DNA of 64,000 nt from assembly GCF_017654505.1 (NCBI RefSeq), contig NC_054558.1, positions 9,746,298 through 9,810,297 of the forward strand. The letters run 5' to 3'. Origin of the DNA: Polyodon spathula. Lineage: Eukaryota > Chordata > Actinopteri > Acipenseriformes > Polyodontidae. Positions 60,108-64,000 of this stretch are shown here, one piece after another (positions within the stretch are counted from its first letter, which is position 1; every line of letters starts with the position of its first letter). A program made the position numbers and the translations under genes. The notes below the pieces were generated by a model, which was not told the DNA's origin, did not search any database, and saw only the letters and a list, made by a program, of their open reading frames with translations.

Positions 60108-60902
60108 TCACATCTTCAGCCATGCGTTTTGATTAACTATTTCCAGCTGTCCATATGGTCCTTTGCAAGGTGCGGGTAGTATACCAGAAAATACCACAGT
60201 TTTGGTTTTCTCTTTTAATTTCCTTCCTAGCTCTCTGAATTTGTTTTGCAGGGATTTTGGTCTGTCTCTTCCAGTGTTGTTTGTACCGATGTGGACGACT
60301 ACTACAGGGTCGTCTCCTGTTTGTTCTAGGAGCCTGTCCACGTTTTCAGTGATGTGCTTGACCGAGGCTCCCGGAAGGCAGCACACTGTTGTAGTAAGGG
60401 GGTCCAAACTGCGAATTGAACTTGCTGTGTTTCTCAATATGGAGTCCCCAACAATCATGACCTCTCTTCTTTTTGCTGTCTTGTCACCACTGTCAGTGGG
60501 GTCCTGGATGTTGTTCCTTTCATTCTCTTGTTGTTGGTTCTGCTCATCAAAATTCTGAAGTGACTCAAATTTGTTGGTTGTTTTGATTTCTGGTGGTTGT
60601 GTTTGAGGAAGTTTCTTTTTTTCCCTGCTTCTGCCTACCTGAACCCAGCTGTTCTGACCTTCTATCTCCCTGGTGGCTTTCAGTCTGTTAGGGGTGATGC
60701 AGACTTCCATGAATTGTGGGTGTGCCAGTTCCTCGAGATCCTGTTGCTGTCTCACTTCTTCCAGCTCCATTTCTAGCATACTTACTAGTTTATGCAAATC
60801 CTGGATCGTTCGGCACTTTACGCACACTTGGTTTAGCTCCCCTAGGTTTTCTCGGATTTCCCACATCAAGCAGGTGTCACAGATTACTGACTTGAAGACC
60901 AT
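60108..60902 (-). CDS. CR1 ORF1 with zinc-finger-like and SGNH esterase domains
   Basis: 264 codons, intact. The N-terminus has CDTC and CVKC pairs (a zinc-binding-like motif) followed by a short coiled coil (LVSMLEMELEEVRQQQDLEE). The C-terminal half has the SGNH/GDSL hallmarks: VMIVGDSILRN with the Ser, GASV for block II, and VVVHIGTNNTG for block III. CR1-clade ORF1 proteins with esterase domains are described in the literature. The role is inferred to be RNP/membrane-related. The end at NAWLKM lacks a clear block V His-Asp, so the C-terminus may be shortened. Confidence 0.85.
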   Translation of the reverse strand: MVFKSVICDTCLMWEIRENLGELNQVCVKCRTIQDLHKLVSMLEMELEEVRQQQDLEELAHPQFMEVCITPNRLKATREIEGQNSWVQVGRSREKKKLPQTQPPEIKTTNKFESLQNFDEQNQQQENERNNIQDPTDSGDKTAKRREVMIVGDSILRNTASSIRSLDPLTTTVCCLPGASVKHITENVDRLLEQTGDDPVVVVHIGTNNTGRDRPKSLQNKFRELGRKLKEKTKTVVFSGILPAPCKGPYGQLEIVNQNAWLKM

Positions 60903-61316
60903 GTTGAGGGTTTTTTTTTTTGAAGTTTTGTTTCTTTTGCAGCCGTCAACCTGATTTCAAACTGCTTCTAAACTGCTCTGTACTTTTCCACGCCTGTACT
61001 TCTTCCACTCGCTGTCGCTGGGAAGACTGCCTTGTTTAACTGCGTTGTTCTGCTGTGCTGTTGGCTCCTCCCCTCGCCCGTGTCTCAAAACGGCGCTGAA
61101 TTTGAATCAGCTGCTCCGAGTTTCAGTTTGTTTGTTATCAGAAAAACACACATGGCTGTTTGACTTTGAGCTGCTGCTGTGTTTCCCCAATGTCCTGTAT
61201 TTTCTGGTTAAAGCAATTAAAGATGAAATTTCTCCTTACTGCTTCTAAACTGCTCAGTACTTTTCCATGCCTGTACTTCTCCCACTCGCTGTCGCTTCCA
61301 CTTGCTGTCGCTGGTA

Positions 61317-61490
61317 GTTACTCTACTACAGGGGATCAGTATGCGTTTGAGTAACTCTACACAACCGATCCACTGTATGTGTGCACGGGGGTTACTCTAC
61401 TGCAGCGGATCAGTATGTGTTTGAATAACTCTACACACCCGCTCCACTATATGTGTGCACGGGGGTTACTCTATTGCAGAGGATCAATAC
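61317..61490. repeat. 74-bp tandem repeat, 2.4 copies, beside CR1 5' end
   Basis: Units start with GTTACTCTACT.CAG at 61317, 61391 and 61465 and share GGATCAGTATG, AACTCTACACA and TATGTGTGCACGGG. It directly abuts the CR1 5' region. Confidence 0.9.
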
Positions 61491-61499
61491 ACACCCTTG

Positions 61500-61789
61500 C
61501 TTCCGTTTCCCCGTCATTTTATTTATTTTTTTGCTTTGGCAGCATAAATGAAAGACCTTCTAATTCTTTTCTAAATATAAGCTTGTTAATGCCGATAGCT
61601 GTGTCTGCTTCTTCTTTGTCTCTATTATGAGCTCTTTAATCCACTGTCATATTATATTGAGCTGAAGGGCAAGCGCTGTCACAAATGGGTTTGCAAAACA
61701 TTTACATGAGGCAAGTGTAGGCTGGGAGGCTGAAGGACAATGACTTACTTGCAGGGTCTGTGCTAAGTGGGGGTTTAAGAAGACACTGT

Positions 61790-61828
<39 letters not shown>

Positions 61829-62878
61829 TAATAATAATAATATAATAATAATAATAATAAAGCGTTACCATGAAATACACTTAGCATTAATAGTCTCTAA
61901 TTACACTGTAATAACATACTATTTCACATATTGCTGTGTAGTTACATTGGAACAGTATGTTTAATTACACAGTGATTAAACTGTATTTACAAATGAGGCT
62001 GTGTATATACAATACAATAACTACATAACCACACCTGAAATTACAATGTTATTACAGTGTAGAGACACACTGCTGAGTGTTACCATACAATACAATGAAA
62101 GAGAGGGGGCTGTATTCATGAGCTTTAGACTGTTGGCAATTCGTTCTTCTGTTAGTTCATTCAAATAGACACCAACATACTCTCAGCTATAGTCTTATAT
62201 AAAGCAATGGACTTTCTTTTTCAGCATATTTGCATTTTAATAGCATTTACTGTAGGATGATTCACCCTGAGGCATTTCCGGCATGACACCCAGGCGTTGC
62301 ATTAAACTAATGCTGTCTAATAATAATAATACTGATAAAAGCAAAACACTTCTATGCCAAGACTGAACCCTTTAACTAGTTTTCAGATAACAATAAACTC
62401 AATTGACTGAATTTTGACATTTAAGGACAATGTAATTTGAGCTTGATTTTTTGTGTCGGACATTTGCTTCTGCAAAGGTTGTATTCAAATAAATAATAAT
62501 AATAATAAAAACAACAACAACAACAAAAAAAAGACAATGTCCCAAATATGAAATAGGGTACGGAACAAAAAAAACAAAATGACTTTTCAGAATGCGCTGG
62601 TTAGTCCTTGAGTTAGTTTATTTGAATGTATAATTCCCCTGATGAAAGCACAGAAGTGCAGAGTATGAGCCTATGGGCAGAGTGCATACTGGGAGAACAC
62701 TTTTATAACTGTTTCTGTTTAGCCAAAGGCACATGAGATGCTTACAAAAGAGAGATAAATAAACACACTACATGATAAATACACAAAACAAACAATACAA
62801 CAGTGGTACATTAATATTCATTGTAGTTTCAAATGAGACTGAGAGATTCATTCATTCAGAAAAGGCTCCCATATAGTT
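61500..62878. other. Intergenic, no gene seen
   Basis: AT-rich. It includes an (AAT)n tract at about 61793-61862 and a stretch at 61880-62090 with TTACA..GTTATTACA words similar to those near 2600-2720. Confidence 0.45.
61793..61862. repeat. (AAT)n microsatellite
   Basis: About 22 AAT units with two one-triplet slips. Confidence 0.95.
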
Positions 62879-63470
62879 GTAGTCAAAAGTTTACATACCC
62901 CAATGGAAATTTATAATTTGTAGAAATTTCTTGAAAACAAAGAATTTTTGGAAAAATCTTTTGTAGCAAAAGTTTTGCTTTTGTGGATGAGGAAAAATAG
63001 TACAAGAAAATTTCCAAGCATCTGAGTATCCCAATTTCAACTATTGTTTCTATTATCAAGAAGTACAAGACTCATGGTACTGTCACAATGCTCCCTCGGT
63101 CTGGAAGAAAGAAGGTTCTTTCATCAAGAACAAGTAGAAGAATTGTGAGGAAGGTTAATAACAATCTAATAACAATGGATTCCATAGCACACGAAAAGTT
63201 ACTGGCCAATCATCTGAAACCTTCCGCTACAAAACTTGTTCTAAAGCGCAACTGGACATTCCAACATGATAATGATCCTAAGAACACATCAAAATCTACT
63301 TCAGAATAGTTAAAGAAGAATAATATCAAGGTTCTGGAATGGCGTAGTCAAAGACCCCATTTAAATCTGTTTGAGAATCTTTGGTATGAGTTGAAGAAGA
63401 CTGTGCACAAGTCCTCGGAATTTGAATGAACTGGAACAATTTTGCACTCCCCCCCACCCCTTTTTAAAAA
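62879..63470 (+). mobile_element. Tc1-type transposon remnant, second family
   Basis: The left end TTGTAGTCAAAAGTTTACATAC is of the Tc1/Sleeping-Beauty-like type. Internal fragments are PRSGRKKVLSSRTSRRIVRK (DNA-binding part, about 63090), FQHDNDPKNTSKS (second catalytic Asp, about 63265) and [16 protein letters not shown] (Glu region, about 63365, with LFEN where PIEN is usual). The central transposase including the first Asp is deleted, a stop interrupts the frame at 63307-63309, and no right inverted end is found. Confidence 0.8.
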
Positions 63471-63526
63471 TGCCAAAATATTGTTTCTTTAACGGTATGT
63501 TTCATATCAGTCAGTCTTAACCCCCC

Positions 63527-64000
63527 TGTGACGAAGTGTCCACCCCGTGTATATTTTCTGTTATGTTGTGTGTTTAATGTTGGTGTATAGTCATTGGTAC
63601 ACGGGATATAAACGGGTCTGTGTAACACTAGTGTTTAAACTGTATATTTGTATTTAGGCACGAGGATTGCACAGCACTTCACGTGCAAGTAAAAAGTAAT
63701 AATATGTGAGCACGGGGAATTGCACTTTATTAATTCACGTGCAGTTGTACCGAGACTCCAACTGAATGATTGATTAGCAATCGAGTCTTGGTACAGCTGC
63801 ATAAAAACAACATGTTTTCACCCACTCGCGGTTGGCTGTTCGGTGAGTGGAGAACGGGATAGGAGACGGAGGTAACAGTGAATAATTGTGCGAATAATAT
63901 TTAAAATATCTGCTCACTGTGTTTTGTTTGTTAGTCCATTGTTTGTTTTGTTTAAGTCCGTTTTGTTTGTCTATTTTGTTTTTGTCTGTTTATTTTATTG
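63527..64000 (+). mobile_element. Possible LTR, running off the right edge
   Basis: Begins TGTGACGAAGTGTCCACC, a start type of some fish LTR elements. A CATAAAA TATA-like box lies near 63800 and a T/G-rich stretch near the end. Direct repeats of CACGTGCA..TA and an inverted ACCGAGACTC/GAGTCTTGGT pair lie inside. No coding is present. The call is weak because the element leaves the window. Confidence 0.3.

Larger units (their letters stand above)
57027..61316 (-). mobile_element. CR1-type LINE copy 3, nearly full length
   Basis: The 3' terminal AAGAACAT repeats are at 57027-57060, then in reverse order ORF2 (RT, linker, AP-endonuclease) and ORF1, and a probable 5'UTR up to about 61316. The 5'UTR holds two similar stretches (about 60960-61022 and 61240-61311) sharing CTGCTTCTAAACTGCTC, GTACTTTTCCA and CACTCGCTGTCGCT. 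It is inactive because of a nonsense codon and two frameshifts in ORF2. Same family and orientation as the two shorter copies. Confidence 0.9.

Overview
The window is vertebrate nuclear DNA. It has GT-AG introns, two multi-exon signalling and chromatin genes, and a heavy load of CR1, L2 and Tc1 transposable elements with many micro- and minisatellites. The transposon set and the CR1 family with its 8-bp terminal repeat suggest a ray-finned fish, and I lean to a non-teleost such as a sturgeon or paddlefish. That is recognition from memory, not a search result.

Two genes are clear, both on the + strand and head-to-tail. (1) The last five coding exons of a p38-family MAP kinase, best matched to MAPK13 (p38 delta), lie at 388-4926; its N-terminal exons are left of the window. 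(2) A complete BRPF3 coding sequence in 12 coding exons lies at 20098-35596. BRPF3 is the scaffold of MOZ/MORF/HBO1 histone acetyltransferase complexes. A CpG-rich, CRE-bearing segment ending in a splice donor at 10440-10563 is a candidate non-coding first exon and promoter. MAPK13-BRPF3 is also the human 6p21.3 order, so this is conserved synteny.

Region by region: 1-5.8 kb holds the MAPK13 3' half with a 70-bp intronic minisatellite and a 30-bp-spaced intronic array. 6.2-8.1 kb is a dead L2 LINE. 9.4-10.3 kb is a 5'-truncated CR1. 10.4-20 kb is promoter-like sequence, AT-rich intronic sequence and an almost whole Tc1 transposon (15.8-17.4 kb). 20-36.6 kb is BRPF3, with a Harbinger-like insertion, a coding 39-bp minisatellite, a 2.3-kb UG-rich intronic array against a 3' splice site, and a TA-rich 3'UTR. 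From 36.6 kb to the end I see no host gene. That stretch holds a second CR1 fragment, a 4.5-kb array of a 51-bp unit, a telomere-like (CCCTAA) tract, a 49-bp-arm inverted repeat, a nearly full-length CR1 with ORF1 and ORF2 (57-61.3 kb), a Tc1 remnant and a possible LTR at the right edge.

The most interesting observations concern BRPF3. One is an in-frame 10 x 13-residue repeat that could be spliced out in frame through a strong upstream donor. The other is about 50 tandem units, each carrying a UG run, a branch-point-like TAATGAT and a CAG, stacked in front of exon 8.
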